A DNA stretch of 64,000 nt from an uncultured Bacteroidales bacterium (lineage in GTDB: Bacteria > Bacteroidota > Bacteroidia > Bacteroidales > F082). Below, one piece after another: positions 1 to 7,390 of the stretch. Numbering within the stretch: the stretch's first letter is position 1; every line of letters starts with the position of its first letter. A program made the translations under genes and the position numbers. The notes beneath the pieces are model-generated. The model was not told the origin of the DNA. It did no database searches and saw only the letters and a program-made list of their open reading frames with translations. The stretch spans positions 1 to 64,000 of the forward strand of contig ONKA01000010.1 in NCBI GenBank assembly GCA_900318265.1, written 5' to 3'.

Positions 1-535
1 GCTGAGCCACACCGAGGTGGTGAGCAAGCCTGCCGACCTGAGCTTCATGCACCGTGCCGAGATCGTGAAGTACAACGTGTACCGTTCGACCAGCGCCACA
101 GGCGACTACACCTTGATTGGTGAGGTCACCGAGGAGAGCGCTCCGAACTACTACGAGTACATCGACACACCTGCCACGGCTGGTACATACTACTACCAGG
201 TGACTGCAGTGTATGACAACGAATGCGAGTCCGAGCCCGCTGCGGCCTACGACGATCCGAGCGTGAACTACGTGAGCGCCAGCGTCGACGCCGTCGGCGA
301 GAACAACGGCAATGTCGCCCTCTATCCTAACCCGACGAAGGGCAACGTGACGATCGAGGCTGCTGGTATGAGCCGCATCACCGTGGTGAGCGTGCTCGGC
401 CAGGTGGTCTACGACACCGAAGTCAATGCCGACACCTACACCTTGAACATGGCCCAGTTCAACGCTGGCATGTACATGGTGCGTGTCTACACTGAGGAAG
501 GTGTGACCGTCAAGCGCGTCACTGTCATGCAATAA
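1..535 (+). CDS. C-terminal part of a T9SS-sorted secreted protein (5' end outside window)
   Basis: The frame is open from base 2 to the TAA at 533-535, with no convincing start inside the window, so this is a 3' fragment of about 177 residues. The first half looks like a fibronectin type III sandwich (YNVYRS, then YYYQVTAVYDNE). The last ~75 residues are a type A T9SS C-terminal sorting domain: LYPNPTKGNVTI, then a VLGQVVYD strand and GMYMVRVYTEEG, ending VKRVTVMQ. Family knowledge: such domains direct export through the type IX (Por) secretion system and are removed at the cell surface. The enzymatic or adhesive part lies upstream, so the molecular function is unknown. Confidence 0.9.
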   Translation, partial: LSHTEVVSKPADLSFMHRAEIVKYNVYRSTSATGDYTLIGEVTEESAPNYYEYIDTPATAGTYYYQVTAVYDNECESEPAAAYDDPSVNYVSASVDAVGENNGNVALYPNPTKGNVTIEAAGMSRITVVSVLGQVVYDTEVNADTYTLNMAQFNAGMYMVRVYTEEGVTVKRVTVMQ

Positions 536-550
536 ATGACAATCGGTTGA

Positions 551-580
551 TGTAGAGACGGTGCATGCACCGTCTCTACA
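551..580. repeat. Perfect 30-bp palindrome, GTAGAGACG family, copy 1
   Basis: TGTAGAGACGGTGCA is followed directly by its exact reverse complement. It sits 15 bp after the stop codon of the T9SS protein. The same arms recur at 17503, 40683, 43118, 43172 and 43952, so this is a dispersed palindromic repeat. It could also act as a transcription end here. Confidence 0.95.
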
Positions 581-650
581 AGACCCGATGAAAAATTGGG
601 CGGCATCCCACGTCTCTACAAGACCCGATGAAAAATTGGGCGGCATCCCA
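571..650. repeat. Tandem duplication of a 40-bp unit
   Basis: Bases 571-610 and 611-650 are identical: each starts CGTCTCTACAAGACCCGATG and ends in the GGGCGGCATCCCA arm. The unit takes in the right arm of the upstream palindrome and the left arm of the terminator hairpin, so the duplication joined the two structures. Confidence 0.95.
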
Positions 651-668
651 CTGGGGTGCCGCCCTTTT
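638..668 (+). terminator. Rho-independent terminator-like hairpin
   Basis: GGGCGGCATCCC (638-649) pairs with GGGGTGCCGCCC (653-664) with one G-T pair and a three-base loop, followed by TTTTTT. It lies downstream of the T9SS gene and just before the sufE promoter. Confidence 0.8.
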
Positions 669-672
669 TTAT

Positions 673-680
673 TATTTTTG
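673..680 (+). promoter_or_regulatory. Bacteroidota -7 promoter element (sufE)
   Basis: TATTTTTG matches the TAnnTTTG -7 consensus of the Bacteroidota primary sigma factor. It lies 17 nt before the ATG at 698 and directly after the terminator hairpin, which supports 698 rather than an upstream start for SufE. Confidence 0.7.
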
Positions 681-697
681 CAACCAAATTTCAGACT

Positions 698-1126
698 ATG
701 ACCATCAAGGAGATACAAGACAGCATCGTACAAGATTTCTCTATGTTTGACGACTGGATGGATCGTTACGCCATGCTGATAGAGATGGGGAAGGAGTGCC
801 CCATCATTGATGACAAATACCGCGATGAGGCTCACCTTATCAACGGCTGCCAGTCACGCGTGTGGCTCAATGCCGAGTTAAAGGAAGGCAAAGTATATTA
901 TAGCGCCGACAGCGACGCGGTCATCACCAAGGGTATTGTCAACTTATTAATAAAGGTGTTCTCTGGTCAGACACCGGAGGATATTCTTGCCGCCGACCTT
1001 TCGTTCTTGGACAAAATCGGGTTGAAGGAACACTTGTCACCCACACGTTCAAATGGATTGTTGGCTATGTTGAAACAAATGCTGCTTTATGCAGAAGCTT
1101 TTAAACTGAAGGAGGAACAGGCATGA
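698..1126 (+). CDS. sufE: SufE family Fe-S cluster assembly protein
   Basis: 142 residues from the ATG at 698; a longer frame opens at 656 but would begin inside the terminator. SufE accepts sulfur from the cysteine desulfurase SufS and hands it to the SufBCD scaffold. The family hallmark is the loop with the acceptor cysteine, here HLINGCQSRVWL (Cys about residue 50), preceded by the family stretch MIDRYA-like WMDRYAMLIEMG. Length is normal for the family. The stop overlaps the next start by 4 bp (ATGA), so it is translationally coupled to the SufT-like gene, which fits a small Fe-S assembly operon. No sufBCDS genes lie in the window. Confidence 0.92.
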   Translation: MTIKEIQDSIVQDFSMFDDWMDRYAMLIEMGKECPIIDDKYRDEAHLINGCQSRVWLNAELKEGKVYYSADSDAVITKGIVNLLIKVFSGQTPEDILAADLSFLDKIGLKEHLSPTRSNGLLAMLKQMLLYAEAFKLKEEQA

Positions 1127-1482
1127 CACAGGAAGAGATCAACACCTTGAAAGAGACTGTTATTTCGGTTCTCAAAACGATATATGACCCTGAAATCCCC
1201 GTCGACATCTGGACACTGCACCTGATCTATGGTGTAGACGTCGATGAAGAGGGTAATGTGAAGATTGTCATGACGGTGACGGCGCCCAACTGTCCCGTTG
1301 CCGAGACCTTGCCTGCTGAAGTGCGTAACCGTGTACAGGCCATCATGGGCGTGAAAAACGTTGATGTGGAGCTTACCTTCGATCCCGTCTGGAGCATCGA
1401 CATGCTCTCCGACGAAGCCAAAGCTGAATTGGGTTTGGATGGGGATTTTGGAAGCTTTACTGCGGCAGACTTCCTGTATTGA
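1123..1482 (+). CDS. MIP18/DUF59 family Fe-S assembly protein (SufT-like)
   Basis: 119 residues, starting in the ATGA overlap with sufE. It has the DUF59 signature: the DPEIPVDIW motif (about residues 23-31), then LIYGVDVDE, then TAPNCPVAETLP with the single conserved cysteine (about residue 56). Members act in Fe-S cluster maturation or transfer (SufT, Cia2/MIP18). Coupling to SufE supports that role. One deviation is visible: most Bacteroidota homologues read W-E-L-G-L-I-Y after the DPEIPVDI motif, here the turn is WTLHLIY. The biochemical step of SufT-type proteins is known only in outline. Confidence 0.88.
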   Translation: MTQEEINTLKETVISVLKTIYDPEIPVDIWTLHLIYGVDVDEEGNVKIVMTVTAPNCPVAETLPAEVRNRVQAIMGVKNVDVELTFDPVWSIDMLSDEAKAELGLDGDFGSFTAADFLY

Positions 1483-1483
1483 A

Positions 1484-1553
1484 AAATCCTGTCTCTCATG
1501 TCATTCCAGCAGAGGTATGTGCGCTGCGGGAATCTGTGAGGGACAGGATTTTT
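1484..1553. repeat. Foldback element with TGTCATTCC core, between convergent genes
   Basis: AAAAATCCTGTCTCTCATGT at the left pairs with GTGAGGGACAGGATTTTT at the right; inside are TCATTCC and GGGAAT arms. It lies immediately 3' of the SufT-like gene and may end its transcript. Its core resembles the neighbouring element and the 105-bp repeats at 56527 and 58251. Confidence 0.75.
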
Positions 1554-1561
1554 CTTTTGAC

Positions 1562-1629
1562 GGTTTTAGAAGCCATAGATCCCATGCTCGCACACTTGCC
1601 AGCGTTGGGATGACATGCCTTCTAAAACC
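1562..1629. repeat. Foldback element with AGATCCCA/TGGGATGACAT core
   Basis: GGTTTTAGAAGCCATAGATC plus CCA pairs with TGGGATGACATGCCTTCTAA plus AACC: stems of about 23 bp with a few mismatches. It ends at the stop codon of the LicA-like gene on the other strand. With the preceding hairpin it fills the whole 150-bp convergent gap and could stop transcription from both sides. Confidence 0.75.
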
Positions 1630-1631
1630 TG

Positions 1632-2501
1632 CTAGAGATTATCGTAGTTTTCTAGCAAATCCTTCGCCATTCCAAGGAACATAAACGCCACGGCGTTAAA
1701 GTCCATGTTGAGGTCTTTGCTGAGGCCCACGCGATCCTTGAAGATGGCCACGTTGAACCATTGCAGGCACTGGAAGGCGCGGTGGAAATAAAGGCGTTGC
1801 AGCTCTTCCTTGGTGGGCTTGTGACCAACGTAGGCTTCCAATAGCGACAAGGCCTTATCGAAACCTACATTGCCGTAACAGGCGATGTCGTAGAAGGGGT
1901 CGTTCATTCCTGCAAACTCCCAGTCCAATACATACAGCTTGTCACCGCTGATGACGAGGTTGGTGGGCTGGTAGTCGCAATGGCAGGGTACCTTGGGCAC
2001 ATTGACTTGAGTGGCGCGGATGTTGTCGAGCTTCTTGCGAAGGTCGAGGTATTCTTGAGGGAACACATAACCCGTCTCAAGGCAGTAGTTCTGGTCGGCA
2101 TCGAGGCGCCCAAAAGCGTTGTAGTCGCGGAACTTCATGTCGCTGTTGTGGATCTTCTTCAGTGCTTTCACCGACATCTCGTTGTAGGAGACCACATCGG
2201 TGGTGCTCATGATGGTGCCTTCCACATATTCGGCCAGTTTCTCACCCGAGCGAATCTCGACATATTCCGTGATATTGTTCAGTCCTAGGCGGTTGACTTC
2301 CTGGATGTTGGCCCATTCCTCTTCGCGGTCGACGAACTTCTCGGCAAACTTGCCTGGTACACGGTATGTGTATTTCTTGCCGCCGCTTTCAACGACGTAG
2401 GTGTAGTTGCTCATGCCACCTTCGAGGCGCATCACGATCTTGGCATCGTGGGCATGAAGTAGTGCGTTTACTCTAAAAATGATATAGTCTTCAATAGTCA
2501 T
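1632..2501 (-). CDS. LicA/choline-kinase-like phosphotransferase
   Basis: 289 residues. The protein-kinase-like fold of the choline/aminoglycoside kinase group is shown by the catalytic loop CHCDYQPTNLV (Brenner motif H-x-D-x4-N, about residue 165-175) and the Mg-binding VLDWEFAGMNDPFYD (about residue 185-200). The N-terminal lobe has a glycine loop (LEGGMSNYTYVV). Relatives phosphorylate choline, ethanolamine or related amino alcohols, often for surface decoration; the substrate here cannot be read from the sequence. It has its own promoter-like TATTTTTG at 2568-2575 on this strand, and no partner nucleotidyltransferase (LicC) lies nearby. Confidence 0.85.
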   Translation of the reverse strand: MTIEDYIIFRVNALLHAHDAKIVMRLEGGMSNYTYVVESGGKKYTYRVPGKFAEKFVDREEEWANIQEVNRLGLNNITEYVEIRSGEKLAEYVEGTIMSTTDVVSYNEMSVKALKKIHNSDMKFRDYNAFGRLDADQNYCLETGYVFPQEYLDLRKKLDNIRATQVNVPKVPCHCDYQPTNLVISGDKLYVLDWEFAGMNDPFYDIACYGNVGFDKALSLLEAYVGHKPTKEELQRLYFHRAFQCLQWFNVAIFKDRVGLSKDLNMDFNAVAFMFLGMAKDLLENYDNL

Positions 2502-2567
2502 TGTAGTATGTTTTTTAAATCATATTGTCTATAGGCCTCATTGCAGGCGTTGCCTCACAATGGTCTG

Positions 2568-2575
2568 CAAAAATA
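2568..2575 (-). promoter_or_regulatory. Bacteroidota -7 element (LicA-like gene)
   Basis: The minus strand reads TATTTTTG about 67 nt upstream of the start codon at 2501. Confidence 0.6.
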
Positions 2576-2658
2576 CGTTTTATTCTTCAAAGAATTGAGT
2601 GTTTTGGTTGGATTGTAAATAATTTCTTTCAAGAATGCCCTGATAAGCATTTTTGTTG

Positions 2659-2666
2659 TATTTTTG
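2659..2666 (+). promoter_or_regulatory. Bacteroidota -7 element (tRNA-Ala)
   Basis: TATTTTTG ends 11 nt before the first tRNA base at 2678, the spacing expected if transcription starts just ahead of the tRNA. Confidence 0.75.
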
Positions 2667-2677
2667 CAAACTCAAAA

Positions 2678-2750
2678 GGGGATTTAGCTCATCTGGTAGA
2701 GCGTCAGGTTCGCAATCTGAAGGTGGCCGGTTCGAGTCCGGTAATCTCCA
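2678..2750 (+). tRNA. tRNA-Ala (anticodon CGC)
   Basis: 73-nt cloverleaf. Acceptor GGGGATT pairs with AATCTCC and contains the G3-U70 wobble that is the alanine identity element. The D arm is GCTC...GAGC. The anticodon stem TCAGG/TCTGA encloses loop TTCGCAA, giving anticodon CGC. The T arm is GCCGG-TTCGAGT-CCGGT. The discriminator is A and CCA is not encoded. A 2525-3061 reading frame across it is spurious. Confidence 0.95.
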
Positions 2751-2760
2751 CGAAATCAAT

Positions 2761-2790
2761 AAGAAAGCTGCTAATTGGCAGCTTTCTTTG
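2761..2790. terminator. Perfect hairpin shared by tRNA-Ala and DUF389 gene ends
   Basis: AAGAAAGCTGC and GCAGCTTTCTT form an 11-bp perfect stem with loop TAATTG. It follows the tRNA by 10 nt and contains the last codons and stop of the opposing DUF389 gene, so it may terminate both convergent transcripts. Confidence 0.7.
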
Positions 2791-4144
2791 TTTCTGCGAT
2801 TTGGTTGACCACAATGACATTTTCGTTCTTCAGACGCACCTTCAGCCAGCGTTCGATGCGGTCGTGGTTCTCTGTAGGCATTGGTTTTTGGGTGGTGATG
2901 AAAGCGACAATCTGTTCGGAGGCAATGCTGTCGGTTACACTGATTGCAGCGCCACGGCTAAGGCTGACCTCAATGATGTTGGGGTATTGCGTGAACAATT
3001 CTTTGGAAATGGCATCGACGGGGATCTCCTTCGATTGATAGTCGGAAAGCGTTGTCGTTAGTTTGGCGATGCTGTCGTTCAGATTTTTGATTTGTTGGTC
3101 GTTGTGTTCCAAGAAGCCTTTCATCATCTCGGTTTCAGAGAATTCTTGACGCATACTGGTGGCATCTTCGTGGAAGACGATTTGGCTGCGCGTGATGCCG
3201 TATTCCTCTGCGTTTTTGTACAATTTGGCTTTGGCTTCGTCAGTTAGGGTTTCGCCTGCTAGGAACAGCTCCAGTTTTGGCGCTTTGCGCGAATAGGTAG
3301 CCTTGTGGTCGTATATGAAGCACTTGCCGAGGTTCTTGTTTTCGGCTACTACCTTCTCTGCGTGTATTTTGAAGTTGTTCTCCTTGATGACCGAAATAGC
3401 GGAAATGATGCTGGGCACGATGACGATGAGCAAGATGACGACCAGCCAATGTTTGGGAAGGCGTTTGTGGTTCTCATCCGTATTTTGGACGACAGGGAAA
3501 CGGAAATATTTCACGGCAGCGAAGGTGGCCAAAGCGATGAAGATGCTGTTGATGAGGAAAAGATAAAGCGCGCCAAAGATGACCGTTCCCTTCCAAATGG
3601 AGATGCCATAGCCGACAGTGCAGAGAGGCGGCATGAGGGCTGTGGCGATGGCCACGCCCGTGATGACGCTGCCCTTGTCCTTGCGTGAGGTCTCAATGAT
3701 GCCCGCCAAACCGCCGAAGAGGGCAATGAGCACGTCATAAATGGTGGGGTTGGTACGGGCCAACAGTTCCGAGGGGTTGGCCAGACTCAAAGGACTGAGT
3801 AGGAAAAACAGCGAAGAGGCGATGATGCTGATGCCCACCATCACGCCGAAGTTCTTCAATGATTCTTTCACAAGGTGGTTGTCCTCAGTGCCCAAACCCA
3901 ATCCAAAGCCCAATATGGGGCCCATCACAGGAGAGACCAACATGGCGCCGATGATGACAGGGATGGAGTTGACGTTCAAACCCACCGAAGCGATAATGAT
4001 GGCGCAGGCCAGGATGAAGACATTGGTGCCTTTGAAGGCGATGTTCTTTCGGATGCTGGTGCTGGCGTTCTCGTAGTCAATCTCATCGGCGATGTGGATG
4101 AGCGATTTCAAATATATGAGAATCCTTCGGATGATGTTTTTCAT
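2771..4144 (-). CDS. DUF389 (TIGR00341-type) inner membrane protein
   Basis: 457 residues. The N-terminal half is the DUF389 membrane domain with about six helices and glycine/proline-rich conserved turns (IIGAMLVSPVMGPI, VITGVAIATALMPPLCTVGY). The C-terminal ~200 residues after residue 240 are soluble, anchored by one further helix, and contain a coiled-coil-prone stretch (NDQQIKNLNDSIAKLTTTL). The family's transport substrate or function is not established. It follows trkH on the same strand with a 57-nt gap and no clear promoter, so the two are probably co-transcribed; a role linked to ion homeostasis is inference only. Confidence 0.85.
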   Translation of the reverse strand: MKNIIRRILIYLKSLIHIADEIDYENASTSIRKNIAFKGTNVFILACAIIIASVGLNVNSIPVIIGAMLVSPVMGPILGFGLGLGTEDNHLVKESLKNFGVMVGISIIASSLFFLLSPLSLANPSELLARTNPTIYDVLIALFGGLAGIIETSRKDKGSVITGVAIATALMPPLCTVGYGISIWKGTVIFGALYLFLINSIFIALATFAAVKYFRFPVVQNTDENHKRLPKHWLVVILLIVIVPSIISAISVIKENNFKIHAEKVVAENKNLGKCFIYDHKATYSRKAPKLELFLAGETLTDEAKAKLYKNAEEYGITRSQIVFHEDATSMRQEFSETEMMKGFLEHNDQQIKNLNDSIAKLTTTLSDYQSKEIPVDAISKELFTQYPNIIEVSLSRGAAISVTDSIASEQIVAFITTQKPMPTENHDRIERWLKVRLKNENVIVVNQIAETKKAAN

Positions 4145-4201
4145 GGCAGGATTGATTATTTAATCTGCAAAAAACGGCAAAAAAGTTGAATTGCGCAAGA
4201 G

Positions 4202-5656
4202 TCATCGGGTGAAAATGCTTCTGACCGCAATCAGCATGGGAAAGATTTCGACACGTCCCAGGAGCATGATGAGCATGGCAACCACCTTCTGAACACCTAG
4301 AAATCCCGCATAATTGCCCATGGAGCCAACTTCGCCAAAACCAGGTCCGACGCTGCCTATGCACGCAAAGGAAGCCGTGATGGAGGTTTTGAAATCCATG
4401 CTGAGGCCAAATACCAGTGCGCCAATGGCGATGATGAGGACGTACATGCCCATGAAGGCGATGATAGATGTGATGCTTTCTTCTGTTTTCACTTGCCCGT
4501 CGAGTTTGGTCCGGTTGACGTTCTTGACCCCGACGAGTGAACTTACCAAGCCTTTCAAACTCTTGACGACGATGACGAAACGGTCCATCTTGATGCCGCC
4601 CGAGGTGGAGCCTGAGCAGCCGCAGACCAAGGAGCAAAGCAAAAGAATGCCCATGCTGCCCGTGGGCCAGATGTCGGTGTCTGCGGTGGCAAATCCCGTG
4701 GTCGTACTGAGCGAACAGACTTGGAAGGCAGCCAAACGTAGGGCTCGTGGGAAAGTGGCGCAGTAACCACTGAAATACAGGTTGGCCGTGACGCCAAGGA
4801 TGGCTATTGCGACGAGGGAGAGAAACCATCTGACGACTTGGGTATTGAAAAGATTCTTACGAGTGCGTTTGTCGGGCCAAATGGTAGAGAACATGAGGCT
4901 GAAATTGGTGGCGCCCATGAGCATGGCCACGATTAGGATGATTTCAACGGCGACGTTGTCGTAGAAAGCTACACTGATGTTTTTTGTGCAGAAGCCACAG
5001 GTGCTGCAGGCCGACATGGCCAAAGTGGTGGCGTCGAACCAGGGCATCTTTGTGAGACGTAAGGCGATGGCAGAGGAGGAGGTGATGATCAGATAGACGG
5101 CAATCATTCTATAGACAAAGTGTTTTTTCCGCCCGCCATAATATGATTTGGCAAGGTCCGAAAGCTCAGCGCTGGCCAACACGGAATGACGGTCGTGCTG
5201 CCCAGAGATGACCAATGAAACCAAGGTGACGATGCCAATGCCACCCATCCAGGCCGTGGCAATGCGCCAAAACTGCATGCCCTTGGGTAAGGCCTCGATG
5301 TCGTTGAGGATGGAGGCTCCCGTGGTGGTGAAGCCCGACACGCTTTCGAAGAAGGCATTGACCACGGTGAACTCACCTCCATAAAACAAAAAAGGCAAGG
5401 CTCCAAAGACGCAAGCCGCAATCCAACAACCCGTGACGATGCGATAGCCTTCCTCTACGCTCATGTTCTCTTGTGGCTTTGTGGTGATGATGGCAAAAAT
5501 CCCGCTGAGAAGTGCAGCCATGCCTGAAAAGACCAAAGGATTGAAACTGTCGTCCATGTTGTTCCTGAAGGCGATGAACGCTGAAATAAACATAAGTAAG
5601 GCAACACCTATCAAAGAGAAACCTGCATAGCGGATGGTAGTATTCCATTTCTTCAT
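4202..5656 (-). CDS. trkH: TrkH/KtrB family potassium uptake channel subunit
   Basis: 484 residues, polytopic. The four selectivity-filter repeats of the Trk/Ktr family are visible: GFTTTGA (about residue 108), STCGF (about 220), STTTGF (about 315) and GSTSGGI (about 350). The protein forms the K+-conducting subunit and normally needs a cytoplasmic TrkA/KtrA RCK-domain regulator, which is not in this window. Length matches TrkH. The start at 5656 is supported by a TATTTTTG motif at 5683-5690 on this strand, 27 nt upstream. Divergent from the OxyR-like regulator; DUF389 follows downstream. Confidence 0.93.
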   Translation of the reverse strand: MKKWNTTIRYAGFSLIGVALLMFISAFIAFRNNMDDSFNPLVFSGMAALLSGIFAIITTKPQENMSVEEGYRIVTGCWIAACVFGALPFLFYGGEFTVVNAFFESVSGFTTTGASILNDIEALPKGMQFWRIATAWMGGIGIVTLVSLVISGQHDRHSVLASAELSDLAKSYYGGRKKHFVYRMIAVYLIITSSSAIALRLTKMPWFDATTLAMSACSTCGFCTKNISVAFYDNVAVEIILIVAMLMGATNFSLMFSTIWPDKRTRKNLFNTQVVRWFLSLVAIAILGVTANLYFSGYCATFPRALRLAAFQVCSLSTTTGFATADTDIWPTGSMGILLLCSLVCGCSGSTSGGIKMDRFVIVVKSLKGLVSSLVGVKNVNRTKLDGQVKTEESITSIIAFMGMYVLIIAIGALVFGLSMDFKTSITASFACIGSVGPGFGEVGSMGNYAGFLGVQKVVAMLIMLLGRVEIFPMLIAVRSIFTR

Positions 5657-5682
5657 TTATCGTCGATTTTGAAAAACAGAAG

Positions 5683-5690
5683 CAAAAATA
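5683..5690 (-). promoter_or_regulatory. Bacteroidota -7 element (trkH)
   Basis: The minus strand reads TATTTTTG 27 nt before the trkH start; divergent from the regulator promoter at 5726. Confidence 0.65.
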
Positions 5691-5725
5691 TTTCGGTGCT
5701 TTTTATGAGTCAATGCAATAATATT

Positions 5726-5733
5726 TATCTTTG
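5726..5733 (+). promoter_or_regulatory. Bacteroidota -7 element (LysR-type regulator)
   Basis: TATCTTTG lies 22 nt before the ATG at 5756 and rules out the upstream start at 5669 as the normal one. Confidence 0.7.
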
Positions 5734-5755
5734 CATTGATAAAATCAATAAAGAG

Positions 5756-6682
5756 ATGACTTTGCAACAATTGGAATACATCATTGCCGTGGAGCAGCAC
5801 GGCTATTTCGTCAACGCGGCTGATGCCTGTGGCGTGACGCAATCAACACTGAGTCTGATGATTAAGAAATTGGAGGAGGAGTTGGATGTCAAAATCTTCA
5901 ACCGTGACACGCATCCTGTCACGGTCACCGAAATGGGAAGAAGAGTGATTGACGAGGCGAAGATGGCGGTCTATCACACGAAGCAGCTGCTGGAGTTGAC
6001 CCGTACGGCAAAGGAACAAGCCTCGGGTGACCTCAGCATAGCTTTGACGACTACAGTGGCTCCCGTGATCATGCCGGGTCTGTTCCATTATATGCGAACG
6101 AAACATTCGGCGATTCAACTCCGAGTGGAAGAGATGATATCGGCAACGATAATTGATAAGGTGAAGAAAGCTGAAATCGACATGGGGATTTTGACTTATC
6201 CTGTCAATGACCCTGATTTGTTGGAGATACCCTTGTTTCACGAACGGTTTTTTGCCTACGTATCACCACAAGATGCCTTGTATCAAGCGGAAAGCATAGA
6301 GCGAAAGCATCTGCTAGAGCATAAGGTATGGACGATGAAAGAAGGCGTGAGGCTATTCGACCGTTCAAAGGTGAGGTCGGAGGAGGAGATTAAATACGAT
6401 AAGTTGTATGAAGGTGGTAGAGTGGGTATGTTAATTCAGATTACTGATGAAAACGGGGGCATCACCATCGTGCCAGAGTCGCATTTGCATTTGTTGCCAG
6501 AGTCCGTAAAAGACCGTATCAGGCCGATTGTCAACCCAGAGCCTCAGCGAACGATAGGCCTGGTGTTCAGGAAGGACTATGTGCACGAGCGCATGATGAA
6601 CATCGTCGTCAAGGCCATCAAGACGGTGGTGCCGTCGGAGTTCCTCGACGGCGTAATCCGTGCGGACTATCTGAGACTATAA
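5756..6682 (+). CDS. LysR-type transcriptional regulator, OxyR-like but without a redox cysteine
   Basis: 308 residues from 5756; the longer frame starting at 5669 would begin upstream of the promoter. The N-terminal winged helix (LQQLEYIIAVEQHGYFVNAA through FNRDTHPVTVTEMGRR) is typical of OxyR-group LysR regulators in Bacteroidota, and the C-terminal LysR substrate-binding fold follows. In OxyR the peroxide-sensing cysteine sits in a motif like E-x-G-H-C-x-R; the matching stretch here is MKEGVRLFDRSK, with no cysteine, and the only cysteine in the protein is in the DNA-binding domain (ADACGVTQ). Peroxide sensing by disulfide is therefore unlikely. It faces trkH divergently. Confidence 0.85.
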   Translation: MTLQQLEYIIAVEQHGYFVNAADACGVTQSTLSLMIKKLEEELDVKIFNRDTHPVTVTEMGRRVIDEAKMAVYHTKQLLELTRTAKEQASGDLSIALTTTVAPVIMPGLFHYMRTKHSAIQLRVEEMISATIIDKVKKAEIDMGILTYPVNDPDLLEIPLFHERFFAYVSPQDALYQAESIERKHLLEHKVWTMKEGVRLFDRSKVRSEEEIKYDKLYEGGRVGMLIQITDENGGITIVPESHLHLLPESVKDRIRPIVNPEPQRTIGLVFRKDYVHERMMNIVVKAIKTVVPSEFLDGVIRADYLRL

Positions 6683-6750
6683 GGGACGTGGGACGTGAGA
6701 CTGGGGACGTGAGACTACTAGCAGGGTCCCTGAGCCCGTCGAAGGGCCCG
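6683..6750. repeat. GGGACGTG direct repeats plus CCTGAGCCYGTCGAAGG repeat, copy 1
   Basis: The gap between convergent genes holds four GGGACGTG-like words (6683-6711) and then GGTCCCTGAGCCCGTCGAAG plus GGCCC (6725-6749). The second element recurs at 28846, 37150 (inverted) and 53422. Confidence 0.8.
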
Positions 6751-6765
6751 TGTTTCGCATAAAAA

Positions 6766-7218
6766 CTAAATCGCAGCCGAAACAACTTCGGCAATCTGTT
6801 CCAACCATTCCTTGTCGACGGCATCGAACGTGGCCAGTTTCTCGCTGTCGATGTCCAACACGCCGATGACTTCCTCTCCTTTAAATAAAGGCACTACAAT
6901 CTCGCTACGCGATTCCGAGCTGCAGGCGATATGTCCGGGAAACTGCTCGACATCTTCCACGACGTATGTCTTTTTCTCTTTCCATGAAGTGCCGCAAACG
7001 CCCTTGCCGAAGCCGATGCGGGTGCAGGCCACAGGGCCTTGGAAGGGACCCAGCACCAGCTGCTCGCCGATGACACGGTAGAAGCCCGTCCACCAGAAGT
7101 GGAAGGCATCTTGGATCAGTGCGGCTACATTGGCCATATTGGCGACAGCGTCGGTCTCGTCCTTTACCATCGCCTTGACTTGGGCGAGGAGGAGTTTGTA
7201 GTCTTCTTGTTTGTCCAT
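6766..7218 (-). CDS. msrC: Free methionine-(R)-sulfoxide reductase (GAF domain)
   Basis: 150 residues, a single GAF domain. It reduces free L-methionine-(R)-sulfoxide using cysteines in the GAF pocket. The fRMsr signature is complete: GPFQGPVACTRI, GKGVCGTSW and FPGHIACSSESRSEIVVP, giving the three family cysteines (about residues 76, 86, 110). Start at 7218 (MDKQEDYK) is preferred over the frame extension at 7242, because the extension crosses a hairpin. A TACTTTTG promoter motif lies upstream at 7301-7308. The cytoplasmic role is repair of oxidised methionine. Confidence 0.93.
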   Translation of the reverse strand: MDKQEDYKLLLAQVKAMVKDETDAVANMANVAALIQDAFHFWWTGFYRVIGEQLVLGPFQGPVACTRIGFGKGVCGTSWKEKKTYVVEDVEQFPGHIACSSESRSEIVVPLFKGEEVIGVLDIDSEKLATFDAVDKEWLEQIAEVVSAAI

Positions 7219-7234
7219 GTTTTGCTTGTTAGGC

Positions 7235-7289
7235 CCCCACACTGCGCTGCGCTGGTGTGGGGTAAATAAAGTGTCGTCTCTTCGAGACG
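7235..7289. repeat. Two hairpins in the 5' leader of the methionine sulfoxide reductase
   Basis: CCCCACAC (7235-7242) pairs with GTGTGGGG (7255-7262), and CGTCTC/GAGACG forms a second stem at about 7275-7289. Both lie between the -7 motif and the start codon, so they would be in the transcript leader. The core of the second (GTCTC/GAGAC) resembles the GTAGAGACG palindromes. Confidence 0.55.
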
Positions 7290-7300
7290 GGTTTGGACTG

Positions 7301-7308
7301 CAAAAGTA
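7301..7308 (-). promoter_or_regulatory. Bacteroidota -7 element (msrC)
   Basis: The minus strand reads TACTTTTG, 83 nt upstream of the start codon. Confidence 0.6.
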
Positions 7309-7357
7309 ATGAAAATCTTAAATCTTAAATTTTGAATCTTTAAATCTTGATTTTTCT

Positions 7358-7365
7358 TACCTTTG
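7358..7365 (+). promoter_or_regulatory. Bacteroidota -7 element (cobW-like gene)
   Basis: TACCTTTG lies 25 nt before the ATG at 7391; the AT-rich stretch before it contains several AAATCTT words. Confidence 0.7.
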
Positions 7366-7390
7366 CGCCTCGTTTAAAAAAGCATGTAAA

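Noticed and set aside
2525-3061. 178-codon plus-strand frame over tRNA-Ala
   Set aside because: It contains the complete tRNA gene and runs antisense through the end of the DUF389 gene; its composition is that of a shadow frame.
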